Source: a virus
Length of the DNA stretch: 62,546 bases
IMG/VR virus record: IMGVR_UViG_3300043464_000631
Span: 1-62,546 of that record
Direction: 5' to 3' (one strand)
Shown here piece after piece: positions 14,897 to 22,920 of the stretch. The stretch's first letter is position 1. The number at the start of each line of letters is the position of its first letter. Under the pieces are notes generated by a model that worked only from the letters and a program-made list of their open reading frames with translations, did not search any database and was not told the DNA's origin. The position numbers and the translations under genes were made by a program.

Positions 14897-16453
14897 CTAG
14901 TGGATCAAATCCCACGACCTCCCCGCCTTAGCCTCACCAACAATCGGAACCCGAACCTTCAGGTACTTACCTGCTGCTTCGAGCGCCTTCTCTGCCAGCT
15001 TGCCAAAGTCCTCGGCTACTTCTTCCGGCACCTCCCAGCATTGTTCATCGTGAACCTCAGAAAGAGGATAGATGAACCGGGACTGGAAAGTATAGGCAAG
15101 GTTGTTGTCGTTGTCAAGCACTAGGCCGTCCAACCATTTATGCAAGAACAAGGTTGTCACCTGAAAAATTATCGCGCCGGCCGACTGTTGGGCGGTGTTC
15201 ACCAACGAATGTTTGCTCCGGGTACGTACCCACCTACCATCAAGACCCTTGATCCGCTCCTTACCCTGTGTTTCCCAATGCTGGGTCAACCTCTCCTTGA
15301 ACTTTGCAAGCGGCGCAGCAGCTTCCCAGAAGTCGTTGAAGATTTGCTCACCGCGTTGCTGGGATTCCCCGAGAGTAGCTGCCAGCTTCTTAGCTGAAGC
15401 TCCGTAGGCGCTCGCGTAGCGAACAGTCTTCGCCTTGTTACGCCAAGTTTTTACCTCGGGGTGGTCCTTACTATAGTCAGGGTGTCCGAACAAGTGGCCG
15501 ATCTTATCGGCAAACATCTTCTCTGCGGTCTTAAGGTGGATGTCCCCCTCGATCAACTCACGAGCGTACTCCTGCCCGCCTTCGTAGATGCTGGTGAAGT
15601 GCGCCTCCACCCGGGCTTCAAGTCCAGACGCATCGAACCCAACCATCGTGTAGCCCGGTCGCTTTGCGCAGAAGAGAGAGCGAACCTCTACGCCATAGAG
15701 TACCTTACCGTCCGCCTTGGGGAGATTCGTGACAACAGAGTGCCGCTTCCGAAACGTAGGTGTATACCCACTAGCACCAGCACTCAATCGACCGTCGTAC
15801 GCAAGCCGCTCGTTCCCGAGCCACCCTTCAATCACAGACTTGCGGTTGCGTAGACTAAGCCAACGAACCACAGGACGTACCATATCACCTGCCATCTCTT
15901 CAAGGTTCGGACATAGGCGACCGTTCTCTTGGAGTTTAGGGGTAGTGAGGATGATGTTTCCTTTCTCGTCACGAGCTGGCTTCCCTCGTTCGTCCCGCTT
16001 GAAATTGAAAAGGGTCGGCACCCACCCCTCGGCGATAAGGAAGTTCTTGAGATCATCCTGATTAGCTAAGCGCATAGGTCCAGTGATGATGGTTGGCTCG
16101 CCTCCTTTGATCGGGTACACGTTACCTTCCAACAAGATGTCCCGCTCCGTGTGGAGCTTTGCTCCGAGACGTTCCATCCAGTTCACCATCGAACTGGACA
16201 GCGACCCGTCCTTCTTAAACGGCTTGGCTGGGAACCGATACTTGTCTAGCTCTCCTTTGTTCAAAGGCCGGGGAGGTAGTTGTGGCTCGATGGTTTGCTC
16301 AATCTCCGTCATCTCTCCTTCGATCCGGACAAGCAACCCTTCAGCGCGTTCTTTGTTGAACCCGATACCCGTGAACCCACGAACCGAGGTGAGATACGAA
16401 TCCATCGAGAAGCAAATGTAAGGCTTCCACTCAAGAAGCTCGTCTATCTTCAA
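14897..16453 (-). CDS. DNA polymerase family A, polymerase domain only (split gene)
   Basis: A 518-residue T7 gp5-like polymerase without its exonuclease domain. Motif A is VGFDASGLEARVEAHF, motif B (O-helix) is RNKAKTVRYASAYGASAKKLA in shortened view KTVRYASAYG, and motif C is SEVHDEQCWEV. The C-terminus AKAGRSWDLIH parallels the T7 end. Its N-terminus begins where T7 gp5 leaves the exonuclease domain. The matching exonuclease is a separate gene at 17663-18148, and 161+518 residues is close to the 704 of T7 gp5. The T7-type G in YGFLYG is Ala here (YASAYG). A TTG start at 16453 lies 2 bases after the previous stop, behind GAGGAG. Confidence 0.92.
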   Translation of the reverse strand: MKIDELLEWKPYICFSMDSYLTSVRGFTGIGFNKERAEGLLVRIEGEMTEIEQTIEPQLPPRPLNKGELDKYRFPAKPFKKDGSLSSSMVNWMERLGAKLHTERDILLEGNVYPIKGGEPTIITGPMRLANQDDLKNFLIAEGWVPTLFNFKRDERGKPARDEKGNIILTTPKLQENGRLCPNLEEMAGDMVRPVVRWLSLRNRKSVIEGWLGNERLAYDGRLSAGASGYTPTFRKRHSVVTNLPKADGKVLYGVEVRSLFCAKRPGYTMVGFDASGLEARVEAHFTSIYEGGQEYARELIEGDIHLKTAEKMFADKIGHLFGHPDYSKDHPEVKTWRNKAKTVRYASAYGASAKKLAATLGESQQRGEQIFNDFWEAAAPLAKFKERLTQHWETQGKERIKGLDGRWVRTRSKHSLVNTAQQSAGAIIFQVTTLFLHKWLDGLVLDNDNNLAYTFQSRFIYPLSEVHDEQCWEVPEEVAEDFGKLAEKALEAAGKYLKVRVPIVGEAKAGRSWDLIH

Positions 16454-16454
16454 G

Positions 16455-16637
16455 TCACTCCTCGTTCTTTTGGTAGATTATATCTTGTTGGTACATAAAC
16501 TGCTCTATGTTTGCAAGGAATATGCGGATACTATTCAGCTTCGAGATCAAAGGTGAACTCCACCCATCTTCCTCTTGCTCCGCAAGTCGCTCCATTGCCT
16601 CAGCCAAGGCTGTGTTGTAGTCATCACCCCACTTCAT
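16455..16637 (-). CDS. Small hypothetical protein between polymerase halves (60 aa)
   Basis: Helical-looking protein (starts MKWGDDYNTALAEAMERL), coupled at both ends (1-base overlap upstream, 1-base gap to the TTG of the polymerase). It carries the GAGGAG that serves the polymerase start. No family recognised. Confidence 0.62.
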   Translation of the reverse strand: MKWGDDYNTALAEAMERLAEQEEDGWSSPLISKLNSIRIFLANIEQFMYQQDIIYQKNEE

Positions 16638-16867
16638 TATTCGTACCCTTTCAGTGCATGCTTAACCTTTACGATAAACTCTGAACGGACGATGTTTGGG
16701 TCAGACATATCTTCACACAAAAAGAGAATCAACTCCTCGTAGAAATCATCGCGGCACTTTGCAAAGCAAATGTCTCGGATGAACTGGATCAAATCGTCCC
16801 GGTTGGTTTCGTCTGCCAACTGATCTGAACTAACATCTACTTGTGCGTTAACCGAAACCGTAGTCAT
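16637..16867 (-). CDS. Small hypothetical protein between polymerase halves (76 aa)
   Basis: Acidic, helical-looking protein with three cysteines. ATG overlaps the methyltransferase stop by 1 base. No family recognised. Confidence 0.65.
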   Translation of the reverse strand: MTTVSVNAQVDVSSDQLADETNRDDLIQFIRDICFAKCRDDFYEELILFLCEDMSDPNIVRSEFIVKVKHALKGYE

Positions 16868-17673
16868 TACTCGTACTCCTCTAGCTCTTTGAGCAACCGC
16901 TTAGATGCGTAAGCATCTTCAATTCTTTTAGCGGCCAACGAGAAGTATTCCTCATCTTTCTCGATCCCAATAAACTTACGTCCAAGGTTAGCGCAAGCTA
17001 CCCCTGTAGTGCCGCTACCCATAGTGAAGTCTAGGACAACATCGCCCTCATTTGTGTACGTCTTTATGAGGTACTCCATAAGTGCCACTGGCTTTTGAGT
17101 GGGGTGTAGACCCCTGCCCTCCCTGCTTGAGAACTGAAGTGATGTTGTCGTTGGAAACTTTTTATCGTAAGACTTCTGTTGACGTGAGAACAACTCTGCC
17201 GCTTGTGTCTGGCGAATGGGTATAGCTTTTGAGGGCTTGTTGCCCCCTTTTTTGATAGGTGCTTCTCTGTCCAGCATCAAGGGAAAGTACCTTGGTTGCT
17301 TCCTGTTGTTTCCAAAGACAACCACATCTTCGTGATCTTTCAGAGGCTGCCTTTTAGCTTGTACGAAATTAGCAGCGAACCTTTTGTTCCACACCCAGCA
17401 GTGGGCGAAGTTCCTTGCGTTGCTCATAACTAACACACTTGTAAACGGCTGGCTGGCTGTAAAAACCGCAGCTCCATCGTGGCGAAGGACCCGTCGCACG
17501 CATCCCCACATACCATCTAACGGTATAACAGCGTCCCAGCCGCAGGCAGTCGTCCCGTAGGGTGGGTCGGTCAGCACCATATCGACCCCTCTCTCGGGAA
17601 GATCACCCATTCTATCCAAGCAGTCCCCGAGCAACAACCAATATTCGCCTTTGGATTTCACATCACCGCTCAT
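16867..17673 (-). CDS. DNA adenine-N6/cytosine-N4 methyltransferase
   Basis: A 268-residue beta-class amino-methyltransferase. LLGDCLDRMGDLP and DMVLTDPPYGT (motif IV, DPPY) lie near the N-terminus, RGLHPTQKP in the middle, and VLDFTMGSGTTGVACANLGR (motif I, the SAM-binding FxGxG) near the C-terminus, followed by FIGIEKDEEY. DPPY favours adenine as target. It probably modifies phage DNA against host restriction; no partner nuclease is seen, so it is an orphan. It sits between the two halves of the DNA polymerase and overlaps the exonuclease gene by 11 bases. Confidence 0.9.
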   Translation of the reverse strand: MSGDVKSKGEYWLLLGDCLDRMGDLPERGVDMVLTDPPYGTTACGWDAVIPLDGMWGCVRRVLRHDGAAVFTASQPFTSVLVMSNARNFAHCWVWNKRFAANFVQAKRQPLKDHEDVVVFGNNRKQPRYFPLMLDREAPIKKGGNKPSKAIPIRQTQAAELFSRQQKSYDKKFPTTTSLQFSSREGRGLHPTQKPVALMEYLIKTYTNEGDVVLDFTMGSGTTGVACANLGRKFIGIEKDEEYFSLAAKRIEDAYASKRLLKELEEYE

Positions 17674-18148
17674 AATCTTCCAACTCCTTGATGAGGCGCT
17701 TATACACCAACTCAGTCAGGTCAACGTCCCGTTCGCAGTAAACTCGCATCTCCTCCGAGTACCCCGACCAATCCTTGAAGTCAATCTTCTCCAAGCCTAG
17801 CTTCTCCCCCCAGCTTTCCAATGAATGCCCGGGTTGCCTGTCCGCGTTCAAAAACTGTGACAACTGAAGCGTATCAAGAAACCGCACCGGCTTGCCGTTG
17901 AACGAACACCCTTTCGTGTCCCACTTGTACTCGATACCCCATATACGACGGAGGGCTTCAAGATCGAAGGTAACGTTGTGACCCACAACTAAGGTTGGGT
18001 TTAGATCGGACACGTATTGCTGGAAATCCTCCCGCGATCTAAACGATCGCTTATCTCCCGTCTCAACTACTTTCGTGCAGACCAGCCAAATGTTCTTGAT
18101 GAGGGGGATTAGTCCGTCTGATTCGATGTCAAGGATGAGGGTGGTCAT
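17663..18148 (-). CDS. 3'-5' proofreading exonuclease domain of the split family-A polymerase
   Basis: A 161-residue protein equal to residues 1 to about 190 of T7 gp5. LILDIESDGL is Exo I, VVGHNVTFDLEALRR is Exo II, and MRVYCERDVDLTELVYKRL is Exo III (Y-x3-D). Between them, HSLESWGEKLGLEKIDFKDW matches the T7 sequence around SHALEAWGYRLG. It stops just where the polymerase part should begin; that part lies 1.2 kb downstream as a separate gene. The two chains are presumably assembled after translation; this is inference. Confidence 0.9.
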   Translation of the reverse strand: MTTLILDIESDGLIPLIKNIWLVCTKVVETGDKRSFRSREDFQQYVSDLNPTLVVGHNVTFDLEALRRIWGIEYKWDTKGCSFNGKPVRFLDTLQLSQFLNADRQPGHSLESWGEKLGLEKIDFKDWSGYSEEMRVYCERDVDLTELVYKRLIKELEDYER

Positions 18149-18154
18149 TCTAGT

Positions 18155-18439
18155 TTACTCCGTTGTATCCCAATCACAAAACTCACCACACAACCGGAGA
18201 CGACCGTACCAGTTGTAGGCAGTGAGACATGCTGTACCAGTGTAAGCAACCTCGTCACCAAGAGGAGCCATCTTTGCAACAGATTCAAGTAGCTCACGGG
18301 CAAGCCGTCGGCAACTATCAACCCGGTCAGGGAACACACGTTTAAACGTGGTGTCACCTTGATTGAAGTGGTACAGCTTGAGAAACCGTTCCCACTCAAA
18401 GTTCTCAAGGATTTCTTCGATCTGTTCGTTGTACGTCAT
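18155..18439 (-). CDS. Hypothetical protein (94 aa)
   Basis: Starts MTYNEQIEEILENFEWERF; helical N-terminus and a Cys/Trp-rich C-terminus (LRLCGEFCDWDTTE). Upstream start codons in frame would overrun the preceding gene. No family recognised. Confidence 0.68.
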   Translation of the reverse strand: MTYNEQIEEILENFEWERFLKLYHFNQGDTTFKRVFPDRVDSCRRLARELLESVAKMAPLGDEVAYTGTACLTAYNWYGRLRLCGEFCDWDTTE

Positions 18440-18440
18440 G

Positions 18441-18626
18441 TCACACCACCTCAGTTGGTTTAGTCGGAGGAAGATCATCTCGCTCCGCGAGCGGATAAGA
18501 AATCAACCACTCCTTAGCCACGAAATCGTACTCAGCCGAGAACTGAACCCCGAGGTTTAGCTTCTCTCGGCAAGCAATACACGCAGCATCGTAGTTACTT
18601 GTTCGGTAGGTTTTGATTCGGCTCAT
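18441..18626 (-). CDS. Small hypothetical protein (61 aa)
   Basis: Starts MSRIKTYRTSN, with a CIAC pair that could bind metal. ATG overlaps the upstream stop by 1 base. No family recognised. Confidence 0.65.
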   Translation of the reverse strand: MSRIKTYRTSNYDAACIACREKLNLGVQFSAEYDFVAKEWLISYPLAERDDLPPTKPTEVV

Positions 18627-18997
18627 TAGGACTCCATCCTCCGGCCAATCTCGGCGGCTGCGCGGGTAATGGCGCGGCGGGTGGCGGTACAAGGGTCGTG
18701 CTTCTGAAACGACGCTCTGTAAGTTGGAAACGACACCGTTATATCATCGAGTTTCCCGCCGCCAGAGCTAACTACGGTTGTCGGTGACTGCCTGTGTTCA
18801 TCGTAGTAGCAGTAGACGTTTGTGATACAAAGCTGCAACCTCACCATCAACCGAAACGCATCGCCGTCGTCGGTGAGGGGGTTCCAGTAACAATACTCAC
18901 GAGCCGCGTTGGGCCCTTGTCCAAAAGTGTCGTACTTCAATTCAACACCAGCCGCCTTCGCGGCGTACTCCAACAGTTCGCGGTCAGTCTCGCTCAC
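18626..18997 (-). CDS. Phage ABA-sandwich-domain-like protein (123 aa)
   Basis: Starts MSETDRELLEYAAKAAG, contains WNPLTDDGDAFRLMVRLQL and ends ATRRAITRAAAEIGRRM. This pattern is common in small accessory proteins of phages and prophages of beta- and gammaproteobacteria, described as the phage ABA sandwich domain. Role unknown. It overlaps its neighbours by 4 bases and 1 base. Confidence 0.75.
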   Translation of the reverse strand: MSETDRELLEYAAKAAGVELKYDTFGQGPNAAREYCYWNPLTDDGDAFRLMVRLQLCITNVYCYYDEHRQSPTTVVSSGGGKLDDITVSFPTYRASFQKHDPCTATRRAITRAAAEIGRRMES

Positions 18998-19212
18998 AGA
19001 CTCTGCTCCTCTTCCTTCGGTTCACTCGGCTTCGCCTCGTCGGTATTCCTCTTAATCACACGACATGCCAAAACCGTGTCGTTGTCGATGACGTAGGTTC
19101 CGGTGAGGGAGCAGTGGTTAGCAATCCTGCTTCTCTCTACGCGAGGACCAAGTATCATCAGCACAATCACGAACGTCAGCAACACTAGTGCAAGCCAATC
19201 TTCGCTCTTCAT
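18994..19212 (-). CDS. Single-span membrane protein (72 aa)
   Basis: Residues about 6-22 (WLALVLLTFVIVLMILG) form one membrane helix; the rest is polar and ends very acidic (EPKEEEQSL). No family recognised. Confidence 0.65.
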   Translation of the reverse strand: MKSEDWLALVLLTFVIVLMILGPRVERSRIANHCSLTGTYVIDNDTVLACRVIKRNTDEAKPSEPKEEEQSL

Positions 19213-19213
19213 T

Positions 19214-19816
19214 TTACTGGAACTCCTCTATGAGAACATGAGCCCATGCCTTTCCCGTCTTTATAGCGGAAACGTGCGACTGCTGAACACCGAACATGCC
19301 TGCAATCTTTGGTTGGGATAACCTGCCTTCTTTCAGCAAGCGCTTGATCTGGAGAACCTCATCAAGAGACAGCTTGCTCCACATATGAGACTCGCCCTTC
19401 GGATTGGTTCCATGCTTCCGCTTGTCGGCATGGTTGTTTGCGCAGGTGTCCCAGCGAAGATTACTCAGTGAGTTGTTGCTGCGATCATTGTCCTCGTGAC
19501 AAGCGTGGTACTTGTGAGGTCGCGGGCCGACGAACGCTTCAAGCACAGCCCTGTGTGCGTACACTTTGTGTATCTTCCCGCTTACATGGCACAGACTGAA
19601 CTGCTTGTAACCTGCACCGTTGTCCAACTCGCGTAGTAGACGAACACCACCGATCAAAGAACGTACCCGGCCGAGATCAGACACCTCGTACCTACCCTCA
19701 TACCCCACTACTGGGAGCCACCTTTCCTCGGTTGCGGTTGTACTCCCGCACTCGCTCAGGATTCTGCTCTCGCCATCGCTTTGACTTATCCCTCGCCCGC
19801 TGTTTCCGTTCCTCAT
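19214..19816 (-). CDS. HNH endonuclease with NUMOD4 motif and C-terminal helix-turn-helix
   Basis: A 200-residue protein. ERWLPVVGYEGRYEVSDLGRVRSL is the NUMOD4 region (shown here as GYEGRYEVSDLGRVRSL), HRAVLEAF...HACHEDNDRSNNSLSNLRW is the HNH core, and SLDEVLQIKRLLKEGRLSQ with IAGMFGVQQSHVSAIKTG is a DNA-binding helix-turn-helix. GAGGAAG lies 7 bases before the ATG. Its first 24 codons overlap a 47-codon ORF in another frame (19698-19841). Confidence 0.87.
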   Translation of the reverse strand: MRNGNSGRGISQSDGESRILSECGSTTATEERWLPVVGYEGRYEVSDLGRVRSLIGGVRLLRELDNGAGYKQFSLCHVSGKIHKVYAHRAVLEAFVGPRPHKYHACHEDNDRSNNSLSNLRWDTCANNHADKRKHGTNPKGESHMWSKLSLDEVLQIKRLLKEGRLSQPKIAGMFGVQQSHVSAIKTGKAWAHVLIEEFQ

Positions 19817-19841
19817 CAGTGTACTTCCTCGGTCTACCCAT
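19698..19841 (-). CDS. Small basic protein (47 aa) overlapping the HNH gene
   Basis: Starts MGRPRKYTDEERKQRARDKS and stays basic; GRPRK resembles an AT-hook. It has the look of a real phage protein N-terminus, and it begins just after a candidate promoter (19886-19858). It overlaps the HNH gene by 119 bases in a different frame. It may be a separate small gene, or the true N-terminus of the HNH protein cut off by a frameshift. Confidence 0.5.
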   Translation of the reverse strand: MGRPRKYTDEERKQRARDKSKRWREQNPERVREYNRNRGKVAPSSGV

Positions 19842-19857
19842 CCTTCAGGGCTCCTAT

Positions 19858-19886
19858 ATGGTACGTTATTTCAAGTACGTTGTCAA
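19858..19886 (-). promoter_or_regulatory. Candidate sigma-70 promoter, leftward
   Basis: On the minus strand TTGACA (19886-19881), a 17-base spacer and TACCAT (19863-19858). The TGA stop of the helicase gene lies inside the -35 hexamer. It would drive the HNH, small genes and the exonuclease/methyltransferase/polymerase group. Confidence 0.55.
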
Positions 19887-21553
19887 GCATCAAATTCTTG
19901 GATCGTGTGTAACCCAAGCCGGCCTGTGTCATGGTCATACCGGAGGATGTCGGCCAACCCAGTGAACCCCATTGTCCGGTTCTTCAGGATGCGTAGCTTC
20001 ACTAGGTCTTTCTCCCCATCCTCTGTCTGTTGGTTGCGCTCCAAAGCCCAGACATTCCAACTCATCTGTTCGCTCCCGGCCGATCCGCGAAGATCAGTCA
20101 ACTCCACTTCGTCCCCTTTGTTGAAGCGTTTGTTGGGACTTCTTTTGAGGTGAATGATGGGCAGGATACCGACACCAGTCTCCACACAAATCTGTGTCAT
20201 AGCCTCGAACAAACGATCAAGGTCTTTGCGCTCGTCCACATCTGCGCCAGCTACGACCATTGAGCAATGATCCAGTACGATGAAGTCCACGCCCAGAGCC
20301 TTGGCGAAGTATAGCATCTTCTTGCGAAGGGTGTCCACATCCAAGGAACCCCAGTGGCGAAAGAGATGTACCTTGTTCGACTTGAACCACTTGTCTACCG
20401 ACCTGACGTAGTCTTCCTTCGGGATACACTTCGGGTTGAACATCAACTTCGTAGGAGGTACTCCGTTGTCCATCGCAATGATGGACCTAGCCACATCCTC
20501 CATCGAAGTTTCAAGTGCAATGAAGGCAATGGTGTAGTTCTGTTTAAGTAGGTGAAACGCAACCTCTCGCGCAAACGTACTCTTACCGATACCGGAGCCA
20601 GCAGTAAGGAGCGTAATCTCCCCTTTCCTCAATCCCCAAGTCATACGTTGGAGCTTCGGGTAAGGCAGCTCAATCCCCGGCTCCTTCGGAGTCATGAGCA
20701 CTTCCACATCAATGTCACACCCTTCAACCACAGCTTCTGGTCTGTAGGTCTGTGCCCCATTGATACACTTAAACCACCCGGTTACATCCCCCGCTTCCCA
20801 ATAGTCAGCCGTGTCCTTACGGGGCGAGAGGTTCGCGATCTTAACTTCCGTCTGGGATACTAGCGCCTCCGCTAGGGCCTTTGCCGTGGCCTTGCCGGGC
20901 TTGTCCGCATCAAGGGCTAGGCACACACCGGGGTGGGATGCAATCCACTCCAAGGCGCTTAGAGTCTGCTTATCGAGGACACCTTCCTCGTTGGCTCCGT
21001 TAGGGATGCTGACCACATTCCAGTCCTTACCTCGGGACTGGAGAAGCTCCCACGCTGCTAGGACATCTTGCTCACCTTCTACGATGATGACGAACTTGGC
21101 GTTGGGTTTACAAGCCTTCTGGCCGAAGAGTCCCTTCGGCTTACCCACTACCATGAAGGACTTGTCATCCAGCCGTCGCTTCTTGTACCCGGTGGTGCTC
21201 CCATCCTCGGAGTGGTACGGATAGTACAAGGCAGCAGGATCACCCGTGCTTGTGTCCGATTCACACCGTACTCCGTACCGATCCATCGTCGCTTGACTGA
21301 TCTTCCGATCCGGGTACGGACGGATGGGGTACGTGTTCACCACACTCAGGGAAAGGGCTTCGCTATTCGGTCCTCGGTTACTAGGTCGGCTATACTCCAT
21401 ACCACTGTCACCTCCATCCAACATCACCTTACCATGCCCGTGATAACACCACCCTCCTGTACCATCCTCAAACAACCGAAGGTGGTTACCTGTGCTGTCT
21501 TTGCCCTCGCTTCGGCACAGAGGGCAAGGGACGCGCTTGTTACTCAGGGGCAC
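19883..21553 (-). CDS. Bifunctional DNA primase-helicase (T7 gp4-like)
   Basis: A 556-residue protein with the T7 gp4 plan. The zinc-binding domain has CPLC at residues 10-13 and WCYHGH at 35-40 (Cys/His rather than four Cys). Next come the TOPRIM fold with IIVEGEQDVLAAW and CLALDADKPGK, and then a RecA-type hexameric helicase with Walker A GSGIGKST, FIVLDHCSM (Walker B) and ILPIIHLKR. It unwinds DNA and primes lagging-strand synthesis with the split polymerase and SSB-like protein. It overlaps the gene before it by 14 bases. Confidence 0.95.
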   Translation of the reverse strand: MPLSNKRVPCPLCRSEGKDSTGNHLRLFEDGTGGWCYHGHGKVMLDGGDSGMEYSRPSNRGPNSEALSLSVVNTYPIRPYPDRKISQATMDRYGVRCESDTSTGDPAALYYPYHSEDGSTTGYKKRRLDDKSFMVVGKPKGLFGQKACKPNAKFVIIVEGEQDVLAAWELLQSRGKDWNVVSIPNGANEEGVLDKQTLSALEWIASHPGVCLALDADKPGKATAKALAEALVSQTEVKIANLSPRKDTADYWEAGDVTGWFKCINGAQTYRPEAVVEGCDIDVEVLMTPKEPGIELPYPKLQRMTWGLRKGEITLLTAGSGIGKSTFAREVAFHLLKQNYTIAFIALETSMEDVARSIIAMDNGVPPTKLMFNPKCIPKEDYVRSVDKWFKSNKVHLFRHWGSLDVDTLRKKMLYFAKALGVDFIVLDHCSMVVAGADVDERKDLDRLFEAMTQICVETGVGILPIIHLKRSPNKRFNKGDEVELTDLRGSAGSEQMSWNVWALERNQQTEDGEKDLVKLRILKNRTMGFTGLADILRYDHDTGRLGLHTIQEFDA

Positions 21554-21863
21554 TTGCGTCTACCCCATCCTCATAACCCACCTCGTATCCTTCACTCCGT
21601 CCGGTGTCATATCCATCAGCATAGCCATCATTCCGAGCTTGCTCTACATCCTCTTTCGTATACATCTCCCCCCAACCCGCTACCTCAGCCAGTTGAAATA
21701 GGGCAGCTTCGCAGGCATCTACGTAGTCCTTGTAGATCAACCACTCCATGTGGCTTTTCGCCACCCAACCCGGAATATCCACCCTCACGCCTAGATCGAT
21801 ACACCGCTTCGCGGTATCCCGGACACGATCTAGGAGGTGTGCTTCTCGGTCACTCGTGGTCAT
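21540..21863 (-). CDS. Hypothetical protein with Gly/Tyr repeats (107 aa)
   Basis: The C-terminus has short GY repeats (NDGYADGYDTGRSEGYEVGY) in an acidic context. ATG overlaps the upstream stop by 4 bases. No family recognised. Confidence 0.68.
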   Translation of the reverse strand: MTTSDREAHLLDRVRDTAKRCIDLGVRVDIPGWVAKSHMEWLIYKDYVDACEAALFQLAEVAGWGEMYTKEDVEQARNDGYADGYDTGRSEGYEVGYEDGVDASAPE

Positions 21864-22168
21864 TCCACATTCTCCTCGGTGTAGGTGGGGATAATCTCAA
21901 CTACAGTGTATCCCCTAAACTCTGCGTCAGTTCGAGAAGAAAAGAGCCCGTCTGGGATGAACATTCCAAAGTGGTCCTTGCACACCACCTGATACCAAGT
22001 CGTCGGCTTCTTGGGTTCGGGCTTCACTCGGTACTGATTTCGCTCATACCACAGCGGGTTGGGAGCTGGTATCCATCCGCCGTCAGTGGAGAGTTCAATC
22101 TCATACCCCTCAGCCCACTTCTTAATCACTTCCGCATGGGGGTGGGGTTTACGTTCGGTAGTCGTCAC
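21860..22168 (-). CDS. Hypothetical protein (102 aa)
   Basis: Starts VTTTERKPHPHAEVIKKWAE from a GTG behind GAGGAGC that shares bases with the previous stop (GTGA). ADGYEIE-like and GGWIPAPNPLW elements recall a common small phage protein in which a residue range describes a substrate; no firm family. Confidence 0.68.
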   Translation of the reverse strand: MTTTERKPHPHAEVIKKWAEGYEIELSTDGGWIPAPNPLWYERNQYRVKPEPKKPTTWYQVVCKDHFGMFIPDGLFSSRTDAEFRGYTVVEIIPTYTEENVE

Positions 22169-22359
22169 GGGTGAAGCTCCTCTTTGATCTTGTTGAGAAC
22201 ATCCCGAGCTTCGCTCTGGATCACGAACAGTTGCCAATCAACCTCTTCGTTACCGAAGCAAAGTCCTCGTTTGTCTACCTCGTCCAGTGTTTCCACCAAC
22301 CCACGCAAGAGCGTGGTGACTCGTCGGGCTAGAACTACGTTGTCAAGAAGGTTGGTCAT
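22165..22359 (-). CDS. Small helical protein (64 aa)
   Basis: Leucine-rich helical protein (starts MTNLLDNVVLARRVTTLL). The gap to the upstream stop is 1 base. No family recognised. Confidence 0.62.
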   Translation of the reverse strand: MTNLLDNVVLARRVTTLLRGLVETLDEVDKRGLCFGNEEVDWQLFVIQSEARDVLNKIKEELHP

Positions 22360-22360
22360 C

Positions 22361-22621
22361 TCAATCGTACCCCTTGGAATTGTCCTTAGCCTTCTCGTAC
22401 AATCGTTCTGCTAGGTCTTGGATTAGCTTGTCACACTGGTCGGTGATGGCGTCGTAAAGAAGGCGCCGAGAGAAGTCCTCGGCTAGGAGCCAACGCACAA
22501 GATCAGGCAAGACTCTTTCTCCGAGAGCCTCGTAGGTAGTGAACACACCATCCCACCGCTGCTCTGCCTCTTCGATGTACGGATCAAGGGGATCAGTTGG
22601 GGGGTTAATGGGTCGGTCCAT
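22361..22621 (-). CDS. Hypothetical protein (86 aa)
   Basis: Helical, charged protein that ends in a basic segment (AERLYEKAKDNSKGYD). ATG overlaps the upstream stop by 1 base. No family recognised. Confidence 0.65.
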   Translation of the reverse strand: MDRPINPPTDPLDPYIEEAEQRWDGVFTTYEALGERVLPDLVRWLLAEDFSRRLLYDAITDQCDKLIQDLAERLYEKAKDNSKGYD

Positions 22622-22920
22622 TAGGGGTTCTCCGCCTTGTAGGAATCAATGATGTCGTGGACGTACTGGGGAAGACCACCACACAAACCATCGTAGGTGA
22701 TTTCCTCAACTTCGTTGAAGATAATCCGAAGAGCAATCTCTACACGCTCCCGCGAAGGCTTGGGGAAATCCTTGTCATCCGGTAGGATGAGATTGTACAA
22801 CAAACTACGGAACAAGTCTTGAAGGAGAGAACCATCTAACTTGTTCTTTTCCCAATCTGCTTCACTAAGCAACTGAAGAAGATTGTTAGTTACTTCTAGA
22901 TTAGAGTTCTTGTAGTACAT
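22621..22920 (-). CDS. Hypothetical protein (99 aa)
   Basis: Helical protein starting MYYKNSNLEVTNNLLQLL, with a GAAAGAGAGAG ribosome site just upstream. It follows a 58-base pyrimidine-rich gap. No family recognised. Confidence 0.66.
   Translation of the reverse strand: MYYKNSNLEVTNNLLQLLSEADWEKNKLDGSLLQDLFRSLLYNLILPDDKDFPKPSRERVEIALRIIFNEVEEITYDGLCGGLPQYVHDIIDSYKAENP

Noticed and set aside
21068-22174. A 368-codon open frame on the plus strand
   Set aside because: It lies opposite the primase-helicase and its neighbours, and its translation has no motifs or sensible composition; it is a shadow of the coding strand.
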